From: Rubritepida sp.
Lineage (GTDB): Bacteria > Pseudomonadota > Alphaproteobacteria > Acetobacterales > Acetobacteraceae
Assembly: GCA_007129145.1 (NCBI GenBank)
Contig: SKWC01000372.1
Location: 1 to 21,665 of the forward strand
Length of the DNA: 21,665 bases
Direction of reading: 5' to 3'
Both the position numbers and the translations under genes were made by a program. The notes beneath the pieces were generated by a model. The model ran no database searches. It had not been told where the DNA came from and saw only the letters and a list, made by a program, of their open reading frames with translations. This document shows, piece by piece, positions 6,399 through 15,979 of the stretch (position 1 is its first letter; each line of letters starts with the position of its first letter).

Positions 6399-7519
6399 AT
6401 GCCCGACAGCCTCGGCGCCGCGCCGCCCGACCAGGCGGCCATCCTCGCCGCCATGCCGCTGCCCGCGGTGGTGCTGGACGCGCAGTCGCGCTTCCGCTTC
6501 GCCAACCCCGCGGCCGAGCAGTTCTTCGCCCATTCCCAGTCCACGCTCGGGCAGATGGCGCTCGATGACCTGCTGCCGCCGGACAACCGCCTGTTCGGCC
6601 TGATGGCGCAGGTGCGCCGCAGCGAGGCGCCGGTGGCCGACCACGACCTGACGCTGGAAAGCCCCCGGCTGCGGCGGCATGGCGTCTCGGCCTATTGCGC
6701 GCCGCTGCCCGACATGCCCGGCTGCGTGGTGCTGACCCTGCAGGATGGCTCGACTGCGGCCATGCTGGACCGCCAGATGCATTTCCTGGGGGCGGCGCGG
6801 GGAGCGACCGCCATGGCGGCGATGCTGGCGCATGAGATCAAGAACCCGCTGTCGGGCATCCGCGGCGCGGCGCAGTTGCTGGAGCACGGCGCCTCCGAGG
6901 CCGACCGCGAGCTGTGCACCCTGATCCAGGAGGAGGCGGACCGCATCCGCAAGCTGGTGGACCGGATGGAGATGTTCTCCGACCGGCCGATCGCGCCGCG
7001 GGCGGTGAACATCCATTCGGTGCTGGGCCATGTGCGGCGCGTGGCGCTGTCGGGCTTCGCCTGCCACCTGCGCATCCTGGAGGAATACGATCCCTCGCTG
7101 CCGCCCGTCTGGGGCGACCGCGACCAGCTGATCCAGGTGCTGCTCAACCTGGTGAAGAACGCCGCCGAGGCGGTGGGCGAGGGCGGCTGGAACGGCGCGC
7201 CGGGCGAGATCGTGCTGGGCACCGCCTACCACCACGGCGTGCGCATCGCCGTCCCCGGCACGGGCGAGCGGGTGCATCTGCCGCTGACCGTGACGGTGCG
7301 CGACAACGGCCCCGGCATCCCCGAGGCGATGCGCGCCGTGCTCTTCGAGCCTTTCGTCACCTCCAAGCGCGGCGGGCAGGGGCTCGGCCTCGCGCTGGTG
7401 GCGAAGCTGATCGCGAACCATGGCGGGCTGATCGAATGCGACAGCCGCCCGGGCCGCACCGTGTTCCGCCTTTCCCTGCCGGCGCCCCCGCCCGGCCAAG
7501 ACATGACCGAGACCGACGA

Positions 7520-7523
<4 letters not shown>
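6399..7523 (+). CDS. ntrB: Nitrogen regulation sensor kinase NtrB
   Basis: 374 aa from ATG 6399. An N-terminal PAS domain (about 15-120; LPAVVLDAQSRFRFANPAAE) is followed by HisKA with phospho-acceptor His145 in MLAHEIKNPLSGIRGAAQLL, then a HATPase domain with N box VLLNLVKNAAEA, DNGPGIP and GGQGLGLALVAKL. There are no membrane segments, so it is a cytoplasmic kinase. NtrB phosphorylates or dephosphorylates NtrC depending on the PII protein and thus on nitrogen status. An insert between the N box and DNGPG (AYHHGVRIAVPG) is typical of alphaproteobacterial NtrB. The start is placed after the dusB stop; an upstream in-frame start would overlap dusB. Its last codon and stop overlap the ntrC start (ATGA at 7520-7523). 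Confidence 0.96.
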
Positions 7524-8962
<1,439 letters not shown>

Positions 8963-8975
8963 CACCCGGGGCCGG

Positions 8976-11240
8976 ATGATGCCGCGCGAGGCGAAGCCGC
9001 GCCCGCCGCTGCTGCGGCGGGTGGCCGACATGCTGCTGGGCCGGGGTGTGACGCTCGGCCTCGCGCTGGCGGCGCTGGCGATGGGCCTCGTCACCTTCGT
9101 CATGCTTTCGGACGGCTCGCCCTTCGGACCGACCAGCCCGGGGCAGGTCTCCGCGATCTTCCTGGCCAACACCGCGCTGGTGCTGCTGCTGCTGGCCTCG
9201 CTGGCGGGGCGGCTGGTCCGGGTCTGGGCCGAGCGTCGGCGCGGCTCGGCCGGCTCGCGGCTGCACACGCGCCTCGTGCTGCTGTTCTCGGTGGTGGCGG
9301 TGGTGCCGGCCATGCTGGTGGCGGGCTTCTCCATCACCTTCTTCAACCTCGGCATCCAGGCCTGGTTCAGCGACCGGGTGCGCATCGCGCTGGAGGCCTC
9401 GCTCTCGGCCTCGCGCGCCTATCTGGAGGAGCACCAGAACGCCATCCGGGCCGATGCGCTGGGCATGGTGAACGACCTGAACCGCGCGGTGGTGCTGCTG
9501 CCCGACCAGAGCCTGGCCTTCGCGCGGGTGCTGGGGCTGCAGGCCGGGCAGCGTGGCCTGACCGAGGCGGTGGTGTTCGAGCCGCTGCTGGGCCGGATCG
9601 TCGCCCATGCCGGCGTCACCTCGGCCTTCCTGCTGGCGCCGCCGCCGCCCTGGGCCGTCGAGATCGCCCAGGGCGGCGAGGTGGCGGTGGTGGCCGGTGA
9701 GGAGGAGGGGCGGGTGCGCGCGGTGGTGGCGCTGGCGCCGCCGAGCGAGATGATGCTGATGATCGGCCGCCCGCTGGATGGCTCGGTGCTCGAGCATATC
9801 TCGCGCACGGAAGCCGCGGTGACCGCCTACCAGGCGCTGGACCGCAACCGCGACCGGCTGCAGATCACCTTCATCATGATCTTCGCGGTCGGCGCGCTGC
9901 TGGTCCTGCTGGCCGCGATTCTGGTCGGCCTCGTGCTGGCGAACCAGCTGGCGCGGCCGCTATCGCGGCTGATCACCGCGGCCGAGCGCGTGCGCGGCGG
10001 CGACCTCAGCGTGCGGGTCGAGGAGGGCGGCGCCGATGACGAGGTCGGCAGCCTCTCGCGCGCCTTCAACCGCATGACCAACCAGCTGGCCGCGCAGCGG
10101 GGCGAGCTGATGGAGGCCTACCGCCAGATCGCCGACCGGCAGAGCTTCACCGAGGCGGTGCTGGGCGGCGTCTCGGCCGGGGTCATCGGGCTCGATGCGG
10201 GCATGCGGGTGACGCTGGCCAACCGCAGCGCGAGCCAGCTTCTGGGCGTGGAGCTGGAGGCCGAGATCGGCCGGCCGCTGGCCGAGCTGGTGCCCGAGTT
10301 CGCGGCCCTGCTGGCCCAGCCGGTGACCTCGCGCACCGCCGAGGTGAAGCTCGGCCCGCCCTCGGCGCGGCGCACCCTGCTGGCACGGGTGTCGCCCGAG
10401 ATGGAGGGGGCGGGCTTCGTGCTCAGCTTCGACGACATCTCGGCGCTGCTGACGGCGCAGCGCCAGGCCGCTTGGGCGGATGTGGCGCGGCGCATCGCCC
10501 ATGAGATCAAGAACCCGCTGACCCCCATCCAGCTCAGCGCCGAGCGGCTGAAGCGGCGCTACCTGAAGCAGATCCAGGAGGATCCGGACACCTTCAAGGC
10601 CTGCACCGACACCATCGTGCGCCAGGTCGAGGATATCGGCCGCATGGTGGACGAGTTCAGCGCCTTCGCCCGCATGCCCCAGCCGGTGATCCGCGAGGAG
10701 GATCTGGGCCGGGTGGCGGCCGAGGCCCTGGTGCTGCCGCGCACCGCGAGCCCCGAGATCGCCTGGGAGATCACCCCGCCGGAAGGGCGCCCGGAGGGGC
10801 GGATCGAGGCCGCCTGCGACCGCCGGCTGATCCAGCAGGCGGTGGCGAACCTGGTGCAGAACGCCGCCGATTCAATCCGGTTGCGCGCCCAGGGGCAGCC
10901 CCAGCCGCCCGCGCCGCTGGGGCACATCCGCCTGTCCTTCGCCAGCGCCGGGCCGATGGTCGCGGTGCGCGTGGAGGATGACGGCCTCGGCCTGCCCGCG
11001 GGCGAGGAGCGCGAGCGCCTGACCGAACCCTATGTCACCCACAAGCCCAAGGGCACCGGCCTTGGTCTTGCCATCGTGAAGAAGATCATGGAGGACCATG
11101 GCGGGCGCCTGGTGCTGGGCGATGCGCTCGAGGGAGGCGGCGCGCGCGCGGAGCTGTGGCTGCCCGGGCGGGTGCTGCCGGCCGAGGCCGTTCCCTCCGG
11201 CGAGAGTCCGGTGCAAGAGGTTCCGGCAGGGAAGCTGTGA
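8976..11240 (+). CDS. ntrY: Membrane sensor histidine kinase NtrY
   Basis: 754 aa. Three N-terminal membrane segments (about 25-44, 58-80, 99-123), an extracytoplasmic region of about 170 residues, and a fourth segment at 297-322 are followed by HAMP (about 323-375; RPLSRLITAAERVRGGDLSV), PAS (about 385-480), HisKA with His509 in RRIAHEIKNPLTPIQLSAER, and HATPase (LVQNAADSI, VEDDGLGLP, GTGLGLAIVKKIMEDHGG). The length and layout are those of NtrY in Azospirillum, Brucella and Caulobacter, where the NtrYX pair responds to nitrogen and to oxygen/redox state or envelope cues. Two adjacent ATGs at 8976 and 8979 can start it, 13 bases after ntrC. The partner regulator NtrX follows 12 bases after its stop. 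Confidence 0.96.
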   Translation: MMPREAKPRPPLLRRVADMLLGRGVTLGLALAALAMGLVTFVMLSDGSPFGPTSPGQVSAIFLANTALVLLLLASLAGRLVRVWAERRRGSAGSRLHTRLVLLFSVVAVVPAMLVAGFSITFFNLGIQAWFSDRVRIALEASLSASRAYLEEHQNAIRADALGMVNDLNRAVVLLPDQSLAFARVLGLQAGQRGLTEAVVFEPLLGRIVAHAGVTSAFLLAPPPPWAVEIAQGGEVAVVAGEEEGRVRAVVALAPPSEMMLMIGRPLDGSVLEHISRTEAAVTAYQALDRNRDRLQITFIMIFAVGALLVLLAAILVGLVLANQLARPLSRLITAAERVRGGDLSVRVEEGGADDEVGSLSRAFNRMTNQLAAQRGELMEAYRQIADRQSFTEAVLGGVSAGVIGLDAGMRVTLANRSASQLLGVELEAEIGRPLAELVPEFAALLAQPVTSRTAEVKLGPPSARRTLLARVSPEMEGAGFVLSFDDISALLTAQRQAAWADVARRIAHEIKNPLTPIQLSAERLKRRYLKQIQEDPDTFKACTDTIVRQVEDIGRMVDEFSAFARMPQPVIREEDLGRVAAEALVLPRTASPEIAWEITPPEGRPEGRIEAACDRRLIQQAVANLVQNAADSIRLRAQGQPQPPAPLGHIRLSFASAGPMVAVRVEDDGLGLPAGEERERLTEPYVTHKPKGTGLGLAIVKKIMEDHGGRLVLGDALEGGGARAELWLPGRVLPAEAVPSGESPVQEVPAGKL

Positions 11241-11252
11241 TGGGGCGCGGCC

Positions 11253-12647
11253 ATGGCGCATGACATCCTGATCGTGGATGATGAGCCCGACATCCGCGCG
11301 CTCATCGAGGGCATCCTCTCCGACGAGGGCTACGGCACCCGGGTGGCGGCCGACAGCGACGCAGCGCTGCAGCAGTTCCGCGCGCGCCGGCCCTCGCTCG
11401 TGGTCCTGGACATCTGGTTGCAGAACTCCCGCCTGGATGGCCTGGGCATACTGGAGGCCATGCTCCGCGAGGAGCCGCGCGTGCCCTGCGTGATGATCTC
11501 GGGCCATGGCACCATCGAGACCGCGGTGCAGGCCATCCAGCAGGGCGCCTATGACTTCATCGAGAAGCCCTTCAAGTCCGACCGCCTGCTGCTGGTGGTC
11601 GAGCGCGCGCTGGAGGCGGCGCGGCTGCGCCGGGAGGTGGACGAGCTGCGCCTGCGCGCCGGCCCCGAGACCGAGCTGATCGGCGCCTCGGGCGTCCTGG
11701 CGCAGCTGCGTGGCGCGATCGAGAAGGTCGCACCCACCAATTCGCGCGTGCTGATCACCGGCCCCGCGGGCTCGGGCAAGGAGGTCGCGGCGCGGATGCT
11801 GCACGCGCGTTCGCGCCGCGCGGGCGAGCCCTTCGTCGCGCTGAACTGCGCCACGCTCAACCCCGCGCGCATCGAGGAGGAGCTGTTCGGCGTGGAGGGC
11901 CAGGGCGATGCGCCACGCCGCCTGGGCACGCTGGAGCGCGCGCATGGCGGCACGCTGCTGCTGGACGAGGTGGCCGACATGCCGCTCGAGACCCAGGGCA
12001 AGATCGTGCGCGCCCTGCAGGAGCAGGGCTTCGAGCGGCTGGGCGGGGCCACGCGGGTGAAGGTGGATGCGCGCGTCATCGCCACCACCAACCGCGACCT
12101 GCAGGCCGAGATCGGCGCGGGGCGCTTCCGCGAGGACCTGTACTACCGCCTCTCGGTGGTGCCGCTGCGCGTGCCCGCCCTGCGCGAGCGCCGCGAGGAT
12201 GTGCCGGCGCTGGCGCGGCATTTCCTGTCGCGATCGGTGGATGCCTCGGGGCTGCAGCCGCGCGCCCTGTCCGAGGACACGCTGGCCGCGCTGCAGACCT
12301 ATGACTGGCCGGGCAATGTCCGCCAGCTGCGCAACCTGATCGACTGGCTGCTGATCATGGCGCCGGGCGACGCCCAGACGCCGATCCGCGCCGACGCCCT
12401 GCCGCCGGAGATCGTCTCGGCCGCACCGGCCATGCTGCGGCTGGATCGCTCCAGCGAGATCATGACGCTGCCCCTGCGCGAGGCGCGCGAGATGTTCGAG
12501 CGGCAGTATCTGGAGGCGCAGCTGCTGCGCTTCGGCGGCAACATCAGCCGCACCGCCAATTTCGTCGGCATGGAGCGCAGCGCGCTGCACCGAAAGCTCA
12601 AATTCCTCAACGTCCAGGCCGAGGAAAAATCGGCGGGCAATGGCTGA
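11253..12647 (+). CDS. ntrX: Response regulator NtrX
   Basis: 464 aa. The receiver domain has VDDEPDIRALIEG and phospho-acceptor Asp53 in VVLDIWLQNSRLDG (the WLQ...LDG form is typical of NtrX). The AAA+ domain has Walker A GPAGSGKE (170-177) and Walker B GTLLLDEVADMP. The GAFTGA loop is missing: the stretch after EELFG reads VEGQGDAPRRLGTLERAHGG. As known for alphaproteobacterial NtrX, it is therefore unlikely to activate sigma-54 polymerase and probably works as a repressor or sigma-70 regulator. The C-terminal Fis-type helix-turn-helix includes GGNISRTANFVGMERSALHRKL. ATG 11253 is the start used here because the ATG overlapping the ntrY stop (11240) leads to a stop within eight codons. Confidence 0.96.
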   Translation: MAHDILIVDDEPDIRALIEGILSDEGYGTRVAADSDAALQQFRARRPSLVVLDIWLQNSRLDGLGILEAMLREEPRVPCVMISGHGTIETAVQAIQQGAYDFIEKPFKSDRLLLVVERALEAARLRREVDELRLRAGPETELIGASGVLAQLRGAIEKVAPTNSRVLITGPAGSGKEVAARMLHARSRRAGEPFVALNCATLNPARIEEELFGVEGQGDAPRRLGTLERAHGGTLLLDEVADMPLETQGKIVRALQEQGFERLGGATRVKVDARVIATTNRDLQAEIGAGRFREDLYYRLSVVPLRVPALRERREDVPALARHFLSRSVDASGLQPRALSEDTLAALQTYDWPGNVRQLRNLIDWLLIMAPGDAQTPIRADALPPEIVSAAPAMLRLDRSSEIMTLPLREAREMFERQYLEAQLLRFGGNISRTANFVGMERSALHRKLKFLNVQAEEKSAGNG

Positions 12648-12678
12648 CCCCAGCCCAGCGCATCCGGGAACATCGAGA

Positions 12679-13557
12679 ATGTCGAAGATCGCCTATGTGA
12701 ACGGCACCTACCTGCCGCAGCGCGCGGCCGCGGTGAACATCGAGGACCGTGGCTACCAGTTCGGCGACGCCATCTATGAGGTGGTGCACCTGCATGGCGG
12801 GCGCTTCGTGGACGAGGACCGCCACCTTGAGCGCCTGGAGCGTTCGCTGAAGCAGATCCACCTCCCCATGCCCATGCCGCGCGCCGCGCTGCGCCTGGTG
12901 CTGCACGAGGTGGCGCGGCGCAACCGGCTGAGCGAGGGGCTGCTCTACATGCAGGTCTCGCGCGGGGTGGCGAAGCGCGACCACGCCTTCCCCAACAAGC
13001 CCGTCCAGCCCGCGCTGGTGGTGACCATCCGCCGCGTGGCGCCCTATCCGACCGACCCCGACCGCTGGGCCATTGGCTGCATCACCGCCCCGGACCTGCG
13101 CTGGGCGCGGCGCGACATCAAGAGCACGAACCTGCTGCCCAACGTGTTGGCCCGCCAGGCCGCGCGCGAGGCCGGCGCGGAGGAGGCGATCCTGTTCGAC
13201 CCCGCCACCCGCATGGTGAACGAGGGTGCCGCCACCACCATCTGGATCGTGGACGCCGAGGGCGTGCTGCGCACCCGCCACCTCGACCCCGTCATCCTGC
13301 CCGGCTGCACCCGCGGCGCGCTGATCGGGGAGTTGGAGGCGGCCGGCATCGCGTATCGCGAGGAGGGCTTCAGCCTGGATGAACTGGCCGCGGCGCGCGA
13401 ATGCTTCCTGACCTCGGCCACCTCCTTCGTGAAGCCGATCACCGCGGTGGATGGCCGGCCGGTCGGCGATGGCGCGGTGGGGCCGATGACGCGCCGGCTG
13501 TTCGCGCTGTTCGCGGCCCATGTGCACCGCGCCGCCGGCAACGCCGCCGCGGCATGA
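12679..13557 (+). CDS. dat: D-amino-acid aminotransferase (PLP fold type IV)
   Basis: 292 aa from ATG 12679. Fold-type IV signatures are YVNGTYLPQRAAAVNIEDRG and FGDAIYEVV at the N-terminus, the PLP lysine Lys148 in DIKSTNLLPNVLARQ, MVNEGAATTIWIV, and the phosphate cup LPGCTRGALI. GVAKRDHAFP matches the RxHxFP motif that marks D-alanine aminotransferases rather than branched-chain aminotransferases. It would interconvert D-alanine and D-glutamate (with 2-oxo acids), supplying peptidoglycan precursors or catabolising D-amino acids. An upstream in-frame ATG at 12640 overlaps ntrX and would add a poorly conserved-looking 13-residue leader, so 12679 is preferred. Its position between ntrX and hfq is recurrent in Rhodospirillales, to my knowledge. 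The stop overlaps the next start (ATGA 13554-13557). Confidence 0.9.
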   Translation: MSKIAYVNGTYLPQRAAAVNIEDRGYQFGDAIYEVVHLHGGRFVDEDRHLERLERSLKQIHLPMPMPRAALRLVLHEVARRNRLSEGLLYMQVSRGVAKRDHAFPNKPVQPALVVTIRRVAPYPTDPDRWAIGCITAPDLRWARRDIKSTNLLPNVLARQAAREAGAEEAILFDPATRMVNEGAATTIWIVDAEGVLRTRHLDPVILPGCTRGALIGELEAAGIAYREEGFSLDELAAARECFLTSATSFVKPITAVDGRPVGDGAVGPMTRRLFALFAAHVHRAAGNAAAA

Positions 13558-14228
13558 GCCCGCCGCGGGTCCTGTTGTTCGACTGGGACAACACCCTGGT
13601 GGATGGCTGGGCGGTGATCCAGTCGGCGCTGAACGCCACCTTCGCCGCCTTCGGCAAGCCCGAGTGGTCACGCGCCGAGGTGCTGGCCAATGTCCGCAAG
13701 TCGCTGCGCGATTCCTTCCCCGAGCATTTCGGCACGGAGTGGGAGCGCGCGCGCGACATCTTCTATGCCGCGATCGACGCCGCGCCTCCTGGCGCCGTGC
13801 AGCCGCTGCCCGGCACGCTGCCCATGCTGGAGGCGGCAACGCCCTGGCCGCTCGGCGTCGTGTCCAACAAGCAGGGGCCGCTGCTGCGGCGCGAGGCCGC
13901 GCAGCTTGGCCTCGCGGCCCGCTTCGGCGTGCTGGTGGGGGCGGGGGATGCGGTGGCCGACAAGCCGCATGCCGCGCCGCTTCTGATGGCGCTCGGCGCG
14001 CTGGGCCATGCGCCGGGGCCGGATGTCTGGTATGTGGGGGACACCGTCCTCGACATGCAGGCGGCGCGCGCGGCGGGCTGCCGGGCGGTGCTGCTGGGCG
14101 ATGCGGCGCATGATGGCGGGGTGGAGCGCGCTGCGCCCGATCTCCTTTTCGCCGATGGCCATGCGCTGGCCGCGCATCTCTGCACGCTGGACAAGTGCGC
14201 GTGGAATGCCGAGAGTCGGAAGCATTGA
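13554..14228 (+). CDS. HAD family hydrolase (phosphoglycolate-phosphatase-like)
   Basis: 224 aa. All four HAD motifs are present: motif I FDWDNTLVD (nucleophile Asp10, acid/base Asp12), motif II VVSNKQG, motif III lysine in ADKPHAAPLL, and motif IV WYVGDTVLDM. The helical cap between motifs I and II (about 16-85) is of subclass IA as in Gph and beta-phosphoglucomutase. The substrate is not predictable; a housekeeping small-phosphoester phosphatase is the safest reading. The start ATG overlaps the stop of the aminotransferase gene by 4 bp, so the two are probably translated together. The C-terminal dozen residues (CAWNAESRKH) look unstructured and extend toward hfq, which begins 43 bp later. 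Confidence 0.9.
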   Translation: MSPPRVLLFDWDNTLVDGWAVIQSALNATFAAFGKPEWSRAEVLANVRKSLRDSFPEHFGTEWERARDIFYAAIDAAPPGAVQPLPGTLPMLEAATPWPLGVVSNKQGPLLRREAAQLGLAARFGVLVGAGDAVADKPHAAPLLMALGALGHAPGPDVWYVGDTVLDMQAARAAGCRAVLLGDAAHDGGVERAAPDLLFADGHALAAHLCTLDKCAWNAESRKH

Positions 14229-14271
14229 GAAGCGGGAGCGACCCGCGACCAATAAGAGGAAGGGGGCCGGC

Positions 14272-14667
14272 ATGGCCGAGAAATCCCAGAACGTGCAGGA
14301 CGTGTTCCTGAACCACGTCCGCAAGAGCAAGACGCCCGTCACCGTCTTCCTGGTGAACGGGGTCAAGCTCCAGGGAATCATCACCTGGTTCGACAATTTC
14401 TCGGTGCTCCTGCGGCGCGACGGCCATACCCAGCTGGTCTACAAGCACGCAATCAGCACCGTGATGCCGGGCGCTCCCATCATGCTGTTCGACCCGCAGG
14501 CCGCGGCCCAAGGGACAGGCCAGGGGACAGGCCAGGGCGCTGGGGGCACGCAGGGCGCCGGATCGCAGAGCGCCGGATCAGCCGGGCAGGGGGGTGCCGC
14601 CGGCGCACCCCAGCGCGAGACCACCCTGACCATGACGCGGGAGCCCACCCCTGCCCGCGACAGCTGA
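14272..14667 (+). CDS. hfq: RNA chaperone Hfq with long low-complexity C-terminal tail
   Basis: 131 aa. The Sm core (about 1-72) is canonical: QNVQDVFLNHVRKSKTPVTV, then FLVNGVKLQGIITWFDNFSV (Sm1) and QLVYKHAISTVMP (Sm2, with the YKHA motif). Hfq hexamers anneal small RNAs to mRNAs in the cytoplasm. The tail (about 76-131) is rich in Gly, Gln, Ala and Ser (GTGQGTGQGAGG, GAGSQSAGSAGQ) and is built from short DNA duplications. Most alphaproteobacterial Hfq are near 80 residues, so this tail is long. The purine-rich AAGAGGAAGGGGG (14254-14266) before the ATG is the strongest ribosome-binding region in this operon and fits high expression. hfq is followed by hflX as in most proteobacteria. Confidence 0.96.
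   Translation: MAEKSQNVQDVFLNHVRKSKTPVTVFLVNGVKLQGIITWFDNFSVLLRRDGHTQLVYKHAISTVMPGAPIMLFDPQAAAQGTGQGTGQGAGGTQGAGSQSAGSAGQGGAAGAPQRETTLTMTREPTPARDS
14512..14579 (+). repeat. Short in-frame duplications in the hfq tail
   Basis: GGGACAGGCCA occurs at 14512-14522 and 14524-14534, a 12-bp period that gives the GTGQ GTGQ repeat. GCGCCGGATC occurs at 14555-14564 and 14570-14579, a 15-bp period. Both periods are multiples of three, so copies can be gained or lost without breaking the frame. Confidence 0.8.
14639..14653 (+). promoter_or_regulatory. Shine-Dalgarno and CTG start candidate for hflX
   Basis: GGGAG (14639-14643) lies 7 bases before an in-frame CTG (14651-14653) inside the last codons of hfq. 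The downstream GTG at 14735 has only CG-rich sequence in front of it and no Shine-Dalgarno. This favours the upstream start, but non-AUG CTG starts are rare. Confidence 0.4.
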
Positions 14668-15979
14668 GGCCACCGCGGCGCCGCCCACGCGCGCCGCCGT
14701 CATCCTGCCCTATGAACGCCCCGCGCGCGGCAATGTGACCGAGTTCGGCGCGCCGGGTGCGATGCCCCGCGCCGCCGAGGCGCGGCTGGCCGAGGCCGTG
14801 GGGCTCACCGCCTCCATCGGCGTGATGATCGTCCACCAGGCGATCCACCCGCTGCGCGCCCGCCGCCCCTCCACCCTGCTGGGCGAGGGCCAGGTCGCGG
14901 CCGTGGGCCAGGCGCTGGTCGAGCAGCAGGCCGGGCTGGTGATCGTGGACGCCGCCCTCACCCCCGTGCAGCAGCGCAACCTGGAGCGCGCCTGGAAGGC
15001 CAAGGTCATCGACCGCACCGGCCTGATCCTGGAAATCTTCGGTGAGCGCGCCCGCACGCGCGAGGGCGCGCTGCAGGTGGAACTCGCGCATCTCGACTAC
15101 CAGCGCTCGCGCCTCGTGCGCTCCTGGACCCACCTCGAGCGCCAGCGCGGCGGCTTCGGCTTCCTGGGCGGGCCGGGCGAATCGCAGATCGAGCTGGACC
15201 GGCGCATCATCGGCGATCGCATCATCCGCCTGAAGCGCGAGCTGGAGCAGGTGCGGCGCACCCGCGGCCTGCACCGCCGCGCGCGCGAGCGCGTGCCCTA
15301 TCCGGTGATCGCGCTGGTCGGCTACACCAACGCCGGCAAATCCACCCTGTTCAACGCGCTGACCGGTGCGGGCGTCTATGCCCAGGACCAGCTGTTCGCG
15401 ACCCTCGATCCGACCATGCGCCAGATCAGCCTGCCATCGGGCCGGCAGGCCATCCTGTCGGACACGGTGGGCTTCATCTCCGACCTGCCGACCCAGCTGG
15501 TGGAGGCCTTCCGCGCCACGCTGGAGGAGGTGGCGGCGGCGGACATCATCCTGCATGTGCGCGACGTGGCGCATCCTGACAGCGGGGCGCAGCGCGCCGA
15601 TGTCCATGCCGTGCTGGACGGCATGACCGAGGGCCCGGACGCGCCGCTGGCGCAGGACTGGCGCAGCCGCTGCATCGAGGTGCTGAACAAGGCCGATCTG
15701 CTGGGCGGGCCCGAGGCGGTGGCCGCGCGCGCGGGCGGGGGCCTCGCGGTCTCGGCGCTGACGGGCGAGGGGCTGGAGGCGCTGCAGGCCACCCTCGATG
15801 AGCGCCTGGCCGCGGGCATGGTCGTCGAGCATCTGGCGCTGGTGCCGGCCGATGGCGCGCGGCTGGCCTGGCTCTACCGCCACGCCGAGGTGCTGGAGCG
15901 CCATGACGAGGAGGGGCTGATCCGCCTGACCGTGCGGCTTTCCCCGGCGGATCGAGAGCGCTGGGCGCAGCTCGCATGA
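14651..15979 (+). CDS. hflX: Ribosome-associated GTPase HflX
   Basis: 442 aa from CTG 14651 (414 aa if GTG 14735 is used). The N-terminal HflX domain includes RPSTLLGEGQVAAVG, VDAALTPVQQRNLE, ILEIFGERARTREG, and the glycine-rich GGFGFLGGPGESQIELDRR. The GTPase domain has G1 GYTNAGKST (about 224-232), G3 DTVGFI, G4 NKAD and a G5-like SALTG. HflX splits stalled 70S ribosomes, notably under heat stress. The frame is open upstream of GTG 14735 back to 14636 and encodes TRAAVILPYERPARGN, resembling the first strand of HflX proteins, so the GTG start would probably truncate it. The only upstream candidate with a Shine-Dalgarno is CTG 14651, overlapping hfq by 17 bp. The stop overlaps the next gene (ATGA). 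Confidence 0.94.
   Translation: MPATAEATAAPPTRAAVILPYERPARGNVTEFGAPGAMPRAAEARLAEAVGLTASIGVMIVHQAIHPLRARRPSTLLGEGQVAAVGQALVEQQAGLVIVDAALTPVQQRNLERAWKAKVIDRTGLILEIFGERARTREGALQVELAHLDYQRSRLVRSWTHLERQRGGFGFLGGPGESQIELDRRIIGDRIIRLKRELEQVRRTRGLHRRARERVPYPVIALVGYTNAGKSTLFNALTGAGVYAQDQLFATLDPTMRQISLPSGRQAILSDTVGFISDLPTQLVEAFRATLEEVAAADIILHVRDVAHPDSGAQRADVHAVLDGMTEGPDAPLAQDWRSRCIEVLNKADLLGGPEAVAARAGGGLAVSALTGEGLEALQATLDERLAAGMVVEHLALVPADGARLAWLYRHAEVLERHDEEGLIRLTVRLSPADRERWAQLA

Noticed and set aside
12640..12678. Upstream ATG (12640) as the aminotransferase start
   Set aside because: It would overlap ntrX and add a leader (MADPSPAHPGTSR) unlike the start of the fold, whereas MSKIAYVNG at 12679 begins exactly where the family begins.
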